From NCBI GenBank assembly GCA_025435555.1, contig JAIWWG010000123.1:18076-82075 (forward strand): a DNA stretch of 64,000 nucleotides, in the 5' to 3' direction. Every line of letters begins with the position of its first letter. The first letter of the stretch is position 1. The notes beneath the pieces were generated by a model, which worked only from the letters and a program-made list of their open reading frames with translations, did not search any database and was not told the DNA's origin. Positions 1 to 11,433 of this stretch are shown piece after piece. This DNA is from Chytriomyces cf. hyalinus JEL632. Its lineage: Eukaryota > Chytridiomycota > Chytridiomycetes > Chytridiales > Chytriomycetaceae. The position numbers were made by a program, and so were the translations under genes.

Positions 1-73
1 ATACATCCCAAGAAAAGAGAGAACAAAAAGAATGTTTAAATAACAATACGACAAGACGTTGTCTGCAAAAAAA

Positions 74-2890
74 TCAAACAGGAATCTCAAATAAAGGCGC
101 CAGTTTTCCTGCAACGCCGTACTCTTGCGCCATCTTCAACGCTCGCTCGAATGGAATCCTGACAAATAAAGGCACATGTCAGCTTTCCTCATCTTGAAAA
201 ACGGAACAACAGAGCTGATTACCAAGTTCCCTGATACTTTCCAACTCCTCCCTGAATCTTTTCAGCCATCCCAGTTTCCACAATTCGTTCGAGAATCTTG
301 GTTCTCTTTGATTTTTCCCCAAACCCTGCCAATCGCAAAATGTGTGTGCAATTGAACCATCCATCCGACACGCGACGCATGACTCCGATTCCGGAAATGT
401 GAAACTCCCATACTTGCACTTTCGAGTACATTGCAAGTATAATTTGCGGAGAAATACCGTTTCCAGTTTTTGTCGGTGCGCCCGTGGAAGATGACGATGA
501 ATGTGCTCGTGATGATAGTGGCGGCGACGAAGAATCAAGCATATGTACAGACTCTGCTGATATCGCAACTCCCTCGGATAACGCTCCTCCATCCATCTTT
601 TTCAATTTGTTTGCTGAAATTACAGAATCTTTTCGAGAACACTTTTGCTTCGATGCTGCAACTTTCAAGGATCGTGATCGGCGCAATGGATTGAATGTAG
701 AAGCAGAGTGGATTGTTGCTGAAGCCAACATTGCAGCGTGGGATGATGTTGCTGTTTCTTCCGATAACTGTGATACAACCAAGGCAGGCGAGGCTCCGTT
801 TGCGCCAAAGGACTCTGAATAATTTACTGCGTGCTCGCCTGAGATCAATTCCGCATCGCCTTCAAAATGGGTCGAGTCGTCTGTTCGAGTCTCTGATTCA
901 TCAAACATGGATGAAGTGAACAGATCATCGCTCATGTCGATAGCCACAAATTCTCCGCTCGCAGCGCTGTCATCAATTGTGACAGAGTTGTCTTCAGATT
1001 TCATTCGGTCGTTTCCGCACATCGATTGATCGATCGCCGTTGGTAAAGATCCGACAACTGATATACCGACCGTCAATGACTGCGTTTCAAGCGCAACCAA
1101 AGATTTCAGGTCAGCATTTTGAAGCGTTTCGAGGAGTTGTGGCAGTGATGATTTCAATGAGCCTTTCCGAGTCGACTTGAATGACGTTCTTCGCGAACTG
1201 ATCCTTGATGGTTTCGGCATCATTGAGGGTGGCGGTGGTGGTGAGGGTGGCAGTAGCAAATCCCCAAGTTCCATGAGATGGAGTTCAGATTTCTAAAAAA
1301 CCAAACCAGACGCAACAGTCAGTTTGGCCACAAAAGCCCCCAAAGAATACAGGAAATACTAACCAGTACAACCCGCCCATCCACCACAGTAGTGCCAGGC
1401 CGTCGCCCGCGCTTTTTCATCACCCTTTCTGGTTTAGGTTCATTGCCAGCGGTGGCATCCATGGAAGAGCCAGTCAGTTTTCCTCGGGTCCTCATTCCCG
1501 GCGCTGAGGCACTCAAAGGCGTCGCACGACTCAAATCCACACCAGGCTGACTGATCGAATCCGACACGGACGCAGAAAGTGCAGCCGTATCATTTTTCGC
1601 TGCATCTCTTCGCAAGACCAACTTGATTTTTTTTGACTGAGAGTTGGTTTTCGTTGAGAACAGAGAATCGCCCGACGCTGAAGCGAGTAGAAGTGCGCGC
1701 TTTTGTAATTTCGAGAGTTTTGAGGCGGATCGTTTTTTTCTCTCTGAATCGCTTTCGTATGCATCGGATTCTGAATATGAGCTACTGGTGGAACTGCTGC
1801 CAGACGACTCATTCGCTAAATCTTCCATCGCAAACATTTCAGGATAACTCAGATGGTTTGTTTGATTCGCACTTGCAGTACCCATGTCACCCTCTGAATT
1901 CCTGAACATGTCTTTGGATTCAAACACATTGCTGACGGATTCGTCCAAATACGCCCCGTTATACTCAGCAGACGCGGGAGTCATACCAAAAGTAGCCTGC
2001 AACGATTCGCCAAAGTCCGAACACATGCTATCGTCCATCGTAACATCCTCTTCAGCCACCGGGTCCATATCCGTTACATCCCGCATCGTCTGATCCAAAA
2101 ACAACACTTCATCCTCGTCACTGTCGTCCTCTTGTTCCGAGCTGATGCATGACATGGAGTCGCTGAAGGGGTAGGTTGGAATGAGCCTCGAATTTCTGGG
2201 GTGGTGGATGGATTTAAATGCAGCAGCAGAAGCAGCAGCACTGGGGTCAAGAAATAGGCCATCGACAGGATCAATATGCACGAGTGATGGACTTAGTTCG
2301 GGGCTGATGAAATGAGTGTCAACGTTGATGGTTGGAGGTGTGGTTATATTTAGAGGGATTGCAGTTGTGGCGGCTGAAAAGGAGTGAGCGCTTGGAGACG
2401 GTGATGTGCTAAGCGATGCAAATGGGGGTGTGAGTTCTGATGCAGAAGCGGTGGAGTCGCTGGTTGGAGCAAACGGATCTCCGTCAAGCGCAAGCGGAAT
2501 TGAAATGGATGGAAAGGAAAATAATTTCGAGTCCTGACGAAAACAAGATGAGAACGGCAGGTGAATCTGATGTGGGCTCTCTGGGGATTGTTTTGGCATG
2601 GCCCAATCGGTGTTGTCATCGTCCTTTTTTGAGTCTGAGCCGTCTGAGTTGGATCTCCATGGTGCCTGAGACAGTGAGAAGACGGGGCATGGTAAGTATC
2701 CACATCGGAATCAAGGTGATAGAGGATCCGTCTGGTTTCTCACCTGAGAGTCTGAAGGAGAAGGGCTCTGCAGCATGCCGAAGGGATAAGCTTCGGATTG
2801 GTCGAGCGGCAAGCCGACAGCGATGCCATCAGCGATGCCATCAGCATCGACAGCCGAGGCTGGACCGTCTTCACCTTCTTCCTGTTGCAT
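74..2890 (-). CDS. KilA-N/APSES-domain transcription factor, domain at the C-terminus
   Basis: This is a predicted sequence-specific nuclear DNA-binding regulator of the fungal APSES (Mbp1/Swi4/Phd1/StuA-like) class. The proposed exons are 2890-2744, 2665-1364, 1292-223 and 158-74, giving about 867 residues. The first ~770 residues are low-complexity, Ser- and acid-rich, with acidic patches and a basic AT-hook-like stretch (KKRGRRPG) near the end of exon 2. The last ~90 residues form the KilA-N fold, with VWEFHISGIGVMRR, DGWFNCTHILRLAGF, KIQGGVGKYQGTW and, after the last intron, IPFERALKMAQEYGV and LAPLFEIP. The last intron cuts a Trp codon inside the domain. The donor of intron 2 is ambiguous (1369 or 1363; both keep frame). 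There are no ankyrin repeats, unlike Mbp1/Swi4, and the domain lies at the very C-terminus. The target genes cannot be inferred. Confidence 0.85.
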
Positions 2891-3847
2891 GGTCCTGGTG
2901 GTTGTTGTATTTATTTTTTTCCCTTTTTCTCAGGAGGTGCGACAAGAGTTTGGGCGGGATGAGAAGCTGAAAAATTGCACATTTTCAAAAGTTCGTTGTT
3001 GCTTTTGACAATTCCAGAATTGCTTGGCTCGTTGCTTTTGTGTGATTCGTGATGCGCTGAGTTCGTGATTGTCATTTGTTCTCCTTCTTTGTTCTATTTC
3101 CTTCTTTCGTGTTCTTTTTCTTTTTATTCCACACGCTGTTCTTCTTCTTCTTTCTCTTCTTCTTCTTCTCCTCCTCTTCTTCTTGCTGCGCTTTGTCTGC
3201 CTTTATCTGCTCTGTTTATTCAAGTCCATCTTCCAGTCCGTATCGGATAATACATATTCTGCTTTGACCGGTTCTCGTATCGCGTCTGTTGCAGGAACCC
3301 TGATCAGAGAAAATCAATTGAACAAGGACAGGGGGGGTGCTTAGTTAACAAGAGTCGGTGGCACCCCCCCACTCCACCCAACTCAACTCAACCCGCTGCC
3401 TGTGTCTGAACCAGTCAACAACAGCCTCGCTGGCTTGACATCCATCGAAGTATGAATGGCGTGTTGCGCTTGGAACTGTCGACCACAAAGCACTAAAACT
3501 TGAACTTGACCACTGCTTCTTCCTCCGCTTTCCTTCTTCACACGACAATCACAGTTCTCGATGCAGATTGGGTCCGGGTAGACACACATGCTGGCTCTTC
3601 CCGTCAGAATGTGAGCCAGTGATACTCTGCGGCATTGTCAACCAAGTTTAGGTTTGCTCTCGTAGTACCTTCTTGACCGACTGGAACCTGCCGTCATTCA
3701 CGACCGGCACCACAGCGTGGTGTGTCGCACCGCTGACTCATTTTTTCAAAATATAAAAGACCGGCTAAATCACACCAGACAGAGCCCAAGGCAGACAAGA
3801 CAACGCAACAACAGCGATACCATCCATCACACACGCAACACCGCCGC
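2891..3847. other. intergenic region with polypyrimidine stretch
   Basis: No convincing gene is visible. The stretch from about 3070 to 3200 on the plus strand is almost pure C/T with many TTC/CTT triplets. Short open frames there read as Leu/Phe/Ser runs and look like composition artefacts. The region probably holds the 5' regulatory sequence of the divergent KilA-N gene and of the small gene at 3848. Confidence 0.6.
3752..3758 (+). promoter_or_regulatory. TATA box candidate upstream of the first 144-aa gene
   Basis: A perfect TATAAAA lies about 90 nt before the ATG at 3848, in otherwise mixed sequence. Its position suits a core promoter with a short 5' leader. Confidence 0.45.
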
Positions 3848-4282
3848 ATGCAACAACGGGGACTGACTCTCACCGACAAGCAACTGCACGAGCTGGAAGT
3901 CCTGGCCGCCTCAAAGGCACCCCACGATAGACTCAAATACCAACAGCTACACGACTTTAGCGTGGCTGAATTACGCCACGAATTGGATACCGCAGACTGC
4001 TTACGCCAATCGTGCCGGGGAAGAGACCAACACTCGGCGGCACGCGGGCAAGAACCGGGGAAGAAGCGGCGTAAATTGAGTGCAAAGGAAGTTCAGAGCG
4101 CCAGGCAGTTGATACAGACAGTGCTGCGAGGCGTCCATCACACCCATCACAGCCAAGTTGGGACACCGGTGTCGATGGTGGGACATTCTATTTTAGACGA
4201 CAGTAAGACACAGCATGGGTTTCCCGAGCTGCACTTCATTCGCGGCTGCTCGAGCGAGACGTTTCTTGGGTTTGACGAATAA
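3848..4282 (+). CDS. small protein of an unrecognised family, copy 1 (144 aa)
   Basis: I do not recognise this family. The single-exon protein has 144 residues, is hydrophilic and contains no signal peptide or membrane segment. It has an N-terminal helix-prone part (about residues 8-48, with ELEVLAASKA and LHDFSVAELRHEL) and a basic linker (GKKRRKL, which could serve as a nuclear signal). A second helix-prone part follows (about 78-95, QSARQLIQTVLRGV), then a His-rich patch and a C-terminal signature LHFIRGCSSETFLGFD. The same order and the same length occur in the next gene (5123-5557), so the two are tandem duplicates. Conservation of the C-terminal LHF..GC...LGFD motif argues that this is a real protein. 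The small size, basic linker and two helices would fit a DNA- or protein-binding adaptor, but that is only a guess. Confidence 0.7.
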   Translation: MQQRGLTLTDKQLHELEVLAASKAPHDRLKYQQLHDFSVAELRHELDTADCLRQSCRGRDQHSAARGQEPGKKRRKLSAKEVQSARQLIQTVLRGVHHTHHSQVGTPVSMVGHSILDDSKTQHGFPELHFIRGCSSETFLGFDE

Positions 4283-5122
4283 TAGCTCCCTACGCTTCTG
4301 TAAAATAAATAATACCCGGTTACAGCCGCCTCTTTTTTGCATCGGAACTGCGTGAAGTATCTGCTTGGCTCGATTCAGTCGTCAACCCGCAGATTGGGAA
4401 AAAGTTTTATTCAAAGACCCAACAAAAGAAGACCTTTTGCAAAATTAGCATCTCTCAAACAGCGTCTGTCCCAAGTGTCTCACGAGTCCGACGCAAGCTT
4501 TGCACGTAACATTTTGTGAGGAAACCATTTGTGATGTGCGTTTTTTTTCGGGCAGCCTGTTTGCCAGGGTTCGTCCGACGTGTTACCGACCGAACATCCC
4601 GACGCTATTCATGCCCGAAATGACGGTCTCTTGTCGCGACAGCGTCTCTATATCGGCATACTAAACTTGGATATGCTAGGCGTGCTGTATTCTTGCATCG
4701 ACGACCGACTGTTGCTGCGTTGCTTGGTCATATTTAGGGTTTTATGAGCGTCGATGTAATCGGGCGGGCGCTTTCAGTGATGCTGAGTAAGAGGACCAGG
4801 GGACGCCGATTCGAGTGCTTTGAGTTGTTGCCACGAACACCTGTCGCAGGGCGGCACTGCTGGCGTGTATGCCGGTGCTGTGACCTTATATCCCGGCACT
4901 CTGGCCCGGGTATCGACGGCGGCTTTGCAAAGCACGAATGCGCTGCATCAAATATGAAAGTCACGCGTGTTTATTTACTGGTGCCATGAGTGCAGAGTGC
5001 AACTCAGCCGTGTCAGATTTCAACACTGTTGGTTTTTTTTGAAGCAGTTCGTAGCTGTCTTTTTTCCCCGATTCCGTGGCGCCGACAGAATATCGCAAAG
5101 AAAAATTTTCAAAAGCACACAC
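4283..5122. other. intergenic region between the two 144-aa genes
   Basis: No supported gene is visible in about 840 nt. An AATAAATAAT-type stretch near 4305 can serve as the polyadenylation signal of the upstream gene. Open frames in this stretch show no composition or motif support. Confidence 0.5.
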
Positions 5123-5557
5123 ATGTCTCAACAACAGCAGACACAGCAGTCACTTCAAGACCACAAACTCGAGAATATGGTGGCCGACCATGAACTACTC
5201 GAACTGGAGCAAGCAGCAGCAGCAAAGGCTGCAGTCGACGGCGCCCAACTGCAGCACCTTCACGACGCTTACGTAACCGCAATGCGAGTGGAGCTGGCAA
5301 CTCGTCCCGCGTCCCTCTATGTACAGTCTAGACCGAGCAGAAGACGAAAGCACACGCCCAAACTGACAAGGACATGGACACTGAACGCGGTTGATGTTGA
5401 CGTTGCCCAGACACTCATTCGCACGCTGCTGAGGGACATTGCTGCAGTAACTCCACCAGACTCACCACAGTGCGCAATTGACCGTTGTGGTACCGATACT
5501 GCAGCGCTGCATTTTCTCAAGGGATGTGTTGGGACCGCGTATCTCGGGTTCGACTAG
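5123..5557 (+). CDS. small protein of an unrecognised family, copy 2 (144 aa)
   Basis: This is a paralogue of the gene at 3848-4282, with exactly the same length of 144 residues. I chose the ATG at 5123 because it restores that length and alignment; an upstream in-frame start would add about 50 unmatched residues. Matching blocks are ELEQAAAAKAAVDGAQ with LHDAYVTAMRVEL (N-terminal helix), SRRRKHTPK (basic linker), VDVAQTLIRTLLRDI (second helix) and the C-terminal LHFLKGCVGTAYLGFD. The N-terminus is Gln-rich. Overall identity to copy 1 is low outside these blocks, so the duplication is old and the conserved blocks are likely functional. The role is unknown. A CT microsatellite begins six bases after the stop codon. 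Confidence 0.7.
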   Translation: MSQQQQTQQSLQDHKLENMVADHELLELEQAAAAKAAVDGAQLQHLHDAYVTAMRVELATRPASLYVQSRPSRRRKHTPKLTRTWTLNAVDVDVAQTLIRTLLRDIAAVTPPDSPQCAIDRCGTDTAALHFLKGCVGTAYLGFD

Positions 5558-5559
5558 CA

Positions 5560-5562
<3 letters not shown>

Positions 5563-5591
<29 letters not shown>
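5563..5591. repeat. (CT)n microsatellite
   Basis: An uninterrupted CT dinucleotide tract of about 29 nt begins six bases after the stop codon of the second 144-aa gene, probably inside its 3' UTR. Confidence 0.95.
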
Positions 5592-5594
<3 letters not shown>

Positions 5595-6010
5595 CCTTGG
5601 GCATTCTTGTATCATTCTTTCCTGTATATTGCTGCTGTGTGTGAATTAAAGAAGTCGTGGGCATCGCAACATCAGAGCCAGTCGCTGCTGGCGGGTCAGT
5701 TTAAGGTGTCGCTTGGCTCGATTGCACTTCGGAAATCGGGAATCAAGGCAATAAAAATTGCAACTGCTAAAACCCTACACTGCAATTTTGCGTTTGCTGC
5801 ATCTGGATCGGGTATTTTTTATAAACATTGTCAACGGGTGTTTGTTACGCAATTGGATGATTCATGGACTGGGCTTCTTATTTCGTAAGCGCGCACAATT
5901 TTCACCAAACGTGGAAGAGCAGAAACGGACAAATCCTTTTCCGTGTTTTGTCACCAGGTAACAAAAACTCAGATTTGCGTGAGAAAAAGACCCTTCCAAA
6001 AGACATAGAC
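5592..6010. other. upstream region of the ABC transporter
   Basis: No gene is seen in this stretch of about 420 nt. It lies between the CT tract and the transporter start and most likely contains the transporter promoter; no distinct motif could be assigned. Confidence 0.4.
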
Positions 6011-9000
6011 ATGGCGCCAACTTCGGACATTCACATGGGAGATGCTCCAGCAGCATCAGCAGACAGCAAGCTGAAGAAGGGTGTCGAGAGTCCAGAGGAG
6101 ACTGCAAGGTGAACAACAGTGTATGACCCCGTTTTCCCCTCTCATGCTCCTCCTGCGCACGAACAGATGGTACCACTTCATCGTTGCTTCATGGCTCACG
6201 GGCTTCGTCAAGATGGCAGCCAGGACCCCGCTCCAGTTTGACGACTTGTTCAAGCTGCATCCAGTGTTCAGTGCCAAGTCTTCCTCGGAACGAATCGGCA
6301 GCGCATTCGAAAAGCACTTGGATGTAGCGTTGAAGAAGCTGGATGCAGCTGGCCTAGATCGAGGTAAGAGAGAGTGCGGGGGCGTTCGAAATGTTGCTGA
6401 CGTAACTGTTACAGACGAGAAGATTGGAAAGGCGTTGCTGACACGGAGAGAAAACGCATTCAAGTGGTCCCTGCTAAATGCAATCTTGACAGCGGAGAGA
6501 CGCAAGATGTTTGTTTTCAATCTACTTGAATGCAATCCAGTCCATCCCAACTAAGACTCGGTCACCCTTCTCTCTCGACTCTCCGGATGACACAGATTCA
6601 TGGCCCTTGCACTGCATGTCCAACATCTCATTGCTCAGTTTCTTGCCCCGCTTATCCTGTCAGCGTTGCTTAAAGCCGAACCATATTCCGGCGTTGCTTA
6701 CGGAATGGTGGCTGCCTTGTTCTGTACCCAAATGGCGCAGGCGCTTGGATGGAACAATTCGCAATACATTGCGAGAGGAGGTATGGAGCTTGTGTTTGCT
6801 TCGACAGTTCACACATAGCTGACGATCGCATCCTATGCAGCATCCATGAGTGTGAAAGCTGCCCTGGTTTCGATGGTTTACAAAAAGGCTTTCCGCCTCG
6901 GAACGAAAGGAAGAGCCCAATATCCAACTGGAGTTATCATGAATCTTGTCGCATCAGATTGCAGTGTGATTGAGGTGAGTTCCGTCGGAAGTGCGTGATT
7001 TCTCGACAACCAAATCATAATTTGCCATTTGACGTCGGGCAGATGTCACTGCAATTTCTGACAGACGTTTTCTGTCTACCATGGGAAATTGTTACGTTGA
7101 GTATCTTGATCTTGGTGTTTGCTGGGGGTGCCGGAGCTGCCGGTCTCTCTTTCATGATCATCTGCACTGGTCTGTCGCTCGGGATTTCCAGTTACTCGAT
7201 TGGGTTTGAGCGGAAAGCGTTGGCAGCGACGGACGAACGAGTCAAAGTGACGAGCGAAGTCATCAATGTAAAACAACAACAATCTTTCCCCCCAATGACA
7301 AAACCAACCCGTAACCTCGTCCCCACTTTTCAAAACATTTGGAAAACAGGGAATCAAAATCGTCAAATTCTTTGCCTGGGAAACACCCTTTTTCGAAAGA
7401 CTCACGCTCCTTCGAGACCAGGAACTCGCGCAACATTTCAAACTTCGAATGATTAACGCAACTTTCTCCGCAATCATGAACATTCTGCCCTCGTTTACGA
7501 ACGTGATTGTCTTTTCCGTGTATCGATCGCTTGGAAATTCTGTCGATGCCGCCACGGTGTTTGCCACGCTTAGTGTTATTAATCTGATCAAGCTGCCCAT
7601 CGCCGTTGCGCCGTTCATCAGCCAGTTGAGTTTCTCTTTTGTTTGGTTACTCTCAACCAATTGGGTTTATATTCAAATCCCTTGTCGATTCCGCTTCCTC
7701 CAACAGGAGCATGTTCAGTAGTTTGGTATCACTTGAACGACTGGCCAAGTTTCTCGCCGCTGAAGAAATGGAGCAAGACCAAATTGACGCTAACGCGACA
7801 AACGCTGCAGCTATGGACGAAAAAACGGCCATTCTCTTGAAAAACGCCTCATTCATGTGGGCTTCCAGCGAATCCGAACAAGACGCTGAAAAAAGTGCGG
7901 CCGACGATTTCAAAATCTCGGATCGAATCGACAGTACCGAAACAGTTGTCACAGAAGCTACAGAATTGTCTCCACAAAACAGCAGGTTCACGTTGAAGGA
8001 TATCAATTTGGATGTGCGTAAAGGATCCTTGACAATGATTGTTGGGAAAGTTGGGTCCGGTAAATCATCCCTGCTCAGCGCGTTTATTGGAGACATGATT
8101 CCTACTGCGGGAGATATTGCCATTAGCAGTCAGTTTGGGTACAGTCCTCAAGCATCGTGGCTTCAGAATACGACTCTTCGTGCGAATGTGTTGTTTGGAA
8201 GTGCGTTCGATGAAAAGCGATACAATGAAACGATTCGATGCTGTGGACTTTCGAAGGATTTGACGATTCTTCCGTTCGGCGACATGTCGGATATTGGGGA
8301 GAAGGGAATTACCCTTTCTGGGGGTCAAGCGGCGCGTGTCAATTTGGCGAGGGCTGTGTACTCGAACGCCGAAATTTTGCTCCTGGTAAAAAACAAAATG
8401 CGCGGTTTTCGCATCATTTGGACAAAGATGTTTTTTTTTTTTAAAACTTTCGATTGTTAACCAGGATGATCCTCTTGCTGCCGTCGATTCCCATGTCGGA
8501 AAACAAATTCTGGACGAATGCATTCTCGGAGTTTTAAAAGAAAAGACTGTCATTTTAGTCACCCATCAATTGCACATTGCACCACAAGCGGATCAAATTG
8601 TCGTCATGGATCAAGGTGTGATTTCAGAGCAAGGTTCCTTCCAGGAATTGATGCAGTCGCGTGGAGGATTTTACGACTTGATGCAAGAGTATGGGCATTC
8701 TGATGCGGATGAAGATGCGGAGGATGCCATTACTGGGAAAGTTGCGAAAACGGATGCCGATGATTTGAAAGAATCCGACAAAAAGGGAGTCGACATTAAT
8801 GAACAAGAAGAGCGTCAGGTCGGAAGTGTGGCGTTAAAGTTTTACCTGTTTTAGTGAGTAACTTGTACTGTTTGCGGGTCACTGTGTATTTCCCTTTTTT
8901 GCTTCAATGTTCTAATCACGCGATGTTTTTTTTCGAAAAAGCTTCAAAAACGCGGGACCCATCGCGTATATTGTAATGCTCCTCATCATGTACACAGTTT

Positions 9001-11306
9001 GGCAAGCGACAAGATTGTTCAGTGATCTTTGGTTGACGTTTTGGGTTGAAGATCGATTCGGAAAAATCGACGGGTTTTACATGATTGGTTTGCTGATTTT
9101 GGCGACGGTTCAGGGACTCCTTATTGGTGAGTTTCTTGTGTGCCATTTGAGGACGAACGCTGACTTTGCCGATCTGCAGGAATTGCAACGATTGCCTTTG
9201 CACGAGCCTGTATCACAGCTGGACGTAACATTCACAGACGAGCGCTTGACTCTTTGCTGCATGTGCCAATGGTCTTTTTTGAGACAAACCCCACTGGAAG
9301 AATCATTTCGCGTTTCTCCAAAGATTTCAGTGACAGTGAGTCTTTCTTTTACCTTCGTGCGCGAAATATGATTTCGTTTGTCTAAACCACGCAAACTCCA
9401 GCCGATCGTCAGCTTCCGCGACTGTTTCAGTCAGTTCTGGAGACCATTTTGGGGGTGCTTGGAACGTTTGTGCTCATTATTTACGCGTCCCCGTGGATGG
9501 TCATTGTCATTGCTGCAATTATTCCAGTCTACTTGTACTTTTTGAAGCTGTACCGCGCGTAAGTTTTTCGATTTTTTTTTGTGCCTCGAAATGAAGCCGG
9601 AGGATCTGACCGCTTGTTTCACACTTAGATCGATGAGAGAACTTAAAAGAATCGAATCCATTGCGCGTTCACCATTGTACGCACAAATCGGAGAAACGTT
9701 TGCAGGACTGTCGACCATCCGTGCCTTTGGAGTTGCCGACGCTTTCATTCTTTCGCAAGAAAAGTTGCAGGATACAGCCAACCGGCCTACGTACATTCTG
9801 AGTTGTTTGGATGTCTGGTATGTACCTCTTGTGCAAAAAGAAATTGTGTTTATTTCTAACTTCTTTTGCATTTCTGAAGGGTGGCTCTTCGCGCCGAGTC
9901 TTTTGTTGCCTTCTTGATTGGAATGATGGCTCTTTTTGGTGTCGCCTTGAACGTTAACAGGGCATTGCTGGGTCTTGCGCTGTCGTATGCCTTGACCATG
10001 ATGTTCCAACTCAATTTTGGTCTTCGAAACGTGAGATATTTGTTGTATCTGTTTTTGCCCAACCAGTCACTCAATCTAATTTTAATGCCTCGCCCAAAGT
10101 TGGCCGCTGTCGAAGCACTCATGTAAGACCAAACGGTCTTGAAGAAATATGGGCTGCTCAAATTAACATTATTCCCAAACAGGAACTCTGTCGAACGCTT
10201 ATCTCACTACATCACGGATCTCAAACCAGAAGGAAGTGGAAAGCGCCAACTCGTACAATCACAACCTCCCAAAAACTGGCCACAAGCCGGATCGCTCGAA
10301 TTCAAAAACCTGACACTCAAGTACAGACCCGAGCTGCAACCCATCTTGCACTCGCTCAGCTTCAAGATCGAACCTGGTACGAAAGTGGGAGTCGTTGGTC
10401 GCACGGGTGCAGGAAAATCGAGTATTATTACAGCGCTGTTCCGGTTGGTCGAATACGACGAGGGCACGATTGAAGTTGATGGTGTGAATGTGGCGAGTTT
10501 GGATTTGACTGTGCTTCGATCGAGTCTTGCGATTATTCCGCAGGCGCCAGTTTTGTTTGGTACGCGTGTTTTTTAAATGCTTATATTCAACCGTGTTCTG
10601 AAATGTTTTTTGGTTTAGACGGCACAATCCGGTCCAACTTGGACCCCTTTTCCAACAAATCGGATGACGATTTATGGACAGTTTTGGAGCGATGCTCTTT
10701 GCGAGAGTATGTCGCGAACCTTCCAGCAAAGCTTGACGCTGCAGTGGCCGAAGGTGGTTCCAACTTGTCTGTTGGGCAAAGACAGCTTCTTTGTCTCGGC
10801 AGAGCCATGCTTGTCAAGAGTAAAGTATTGCTGATTGATGAGGTAAGACAGCAGCAACAGGGAAGGCGATGCCGGGTTTTCTAAAAAATCGGATTGTTGA
10901 ATATTTAGGCCACCGCGTCCGTCGATATGGAAACGGACTCGTATATTCAAAAAGTGCTTCGTGAAGATTTTGCAGAATGCACGGTGCTTTGCATTGCGCA
11001 TAGGTATTCTTTGTTTTGTTGAGCTGGCTGTAAACATGCATTATAATTCAAATCCCGCATTCAGACTCAACACGCTCATGGATTACGATAAAATCCTTGT
11101 TTTGGATGCTGGCCGATTGGCCGAGGTGAGTTCAACATAAAACGGAGATAAGAATGAAGCTGACACACATGTCTTGTGAACAGTACGACACCCCGCACAA
11201 TCTTGCCGTCAGTCCTGCCTCGCTGTTTTCTTCTTTAATAGACGAGACTGGCGCATCCAATGCTGCGCTTCTCAGGAAAATTGCATTCACGAAAAGTGTG
11301 AATTGA
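6011..11306 (+). CDS. ABCC/MRP-type ABC transporter
   Basis: This is a full-size ATP-driven exporter of the ABCC family, acting at the vacuolar or plasma membrane; the substrate is unknown. The 20 exons are 6011-6108, 6167-6363, 6415-6508, 6596-6780, 6841-6974, 7043-7267, 7350-7624, 7707-8385, 8465-8853, 8942-9126, 9180-9335, 9402-9558, 9629-9817, 9880-10030, 10100-10122, 10183-10559, 10619-10842, 10909-11003, 11065-11125 and 11184-11306 (1338 aa). It lacks the extra N-terminal TMD0, so it is a short MRP. NBD1 (from about residue 480) has Walker [10 protein letters not shown], signature LSGGQAAR and Walker [15 protein letters not shown]2 (from about 1085) has [16 protein letters not shown] and LLIDEATASVD. 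As usual for ABCC, the catalytic Glu is Asp in NBD1. Exon 15 has only 23 nt. The gene converges on the acyl-CoA synthetase at 11434. Confidence 0.93.
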
Positions 11307-11325
11307 TCGAAAAACAAGTTATTAC

Positions 11326-11331
11326 AATAAA
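11326..11331 (+). terminator. AATAAA polyadenylation signal of the ABC transporter
   Basis: A canonical AATAAA lies 20 nt after the transporter stop codon, within the 127-nt gap to the convergent acyl-CoA synthetase gene. Confidence 0.55.
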
Positions 11332-11433
11332 CTGCCTCTTAACGAGTATCCAATAACTACTACGTATATTTGCGCAATTTTAGAAACGATATTGATAACG
11401 CGATAAAAGAACCCAATCAAATGTCCAGTAAAC

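Noticed and set aside
3065-3344. Overlapping Leu/Phe-rich open frames resembling membrane proteins
   Set aside because: They are created by a polypyrimidine stretch; all three frames are hydrophobic for the same reason.
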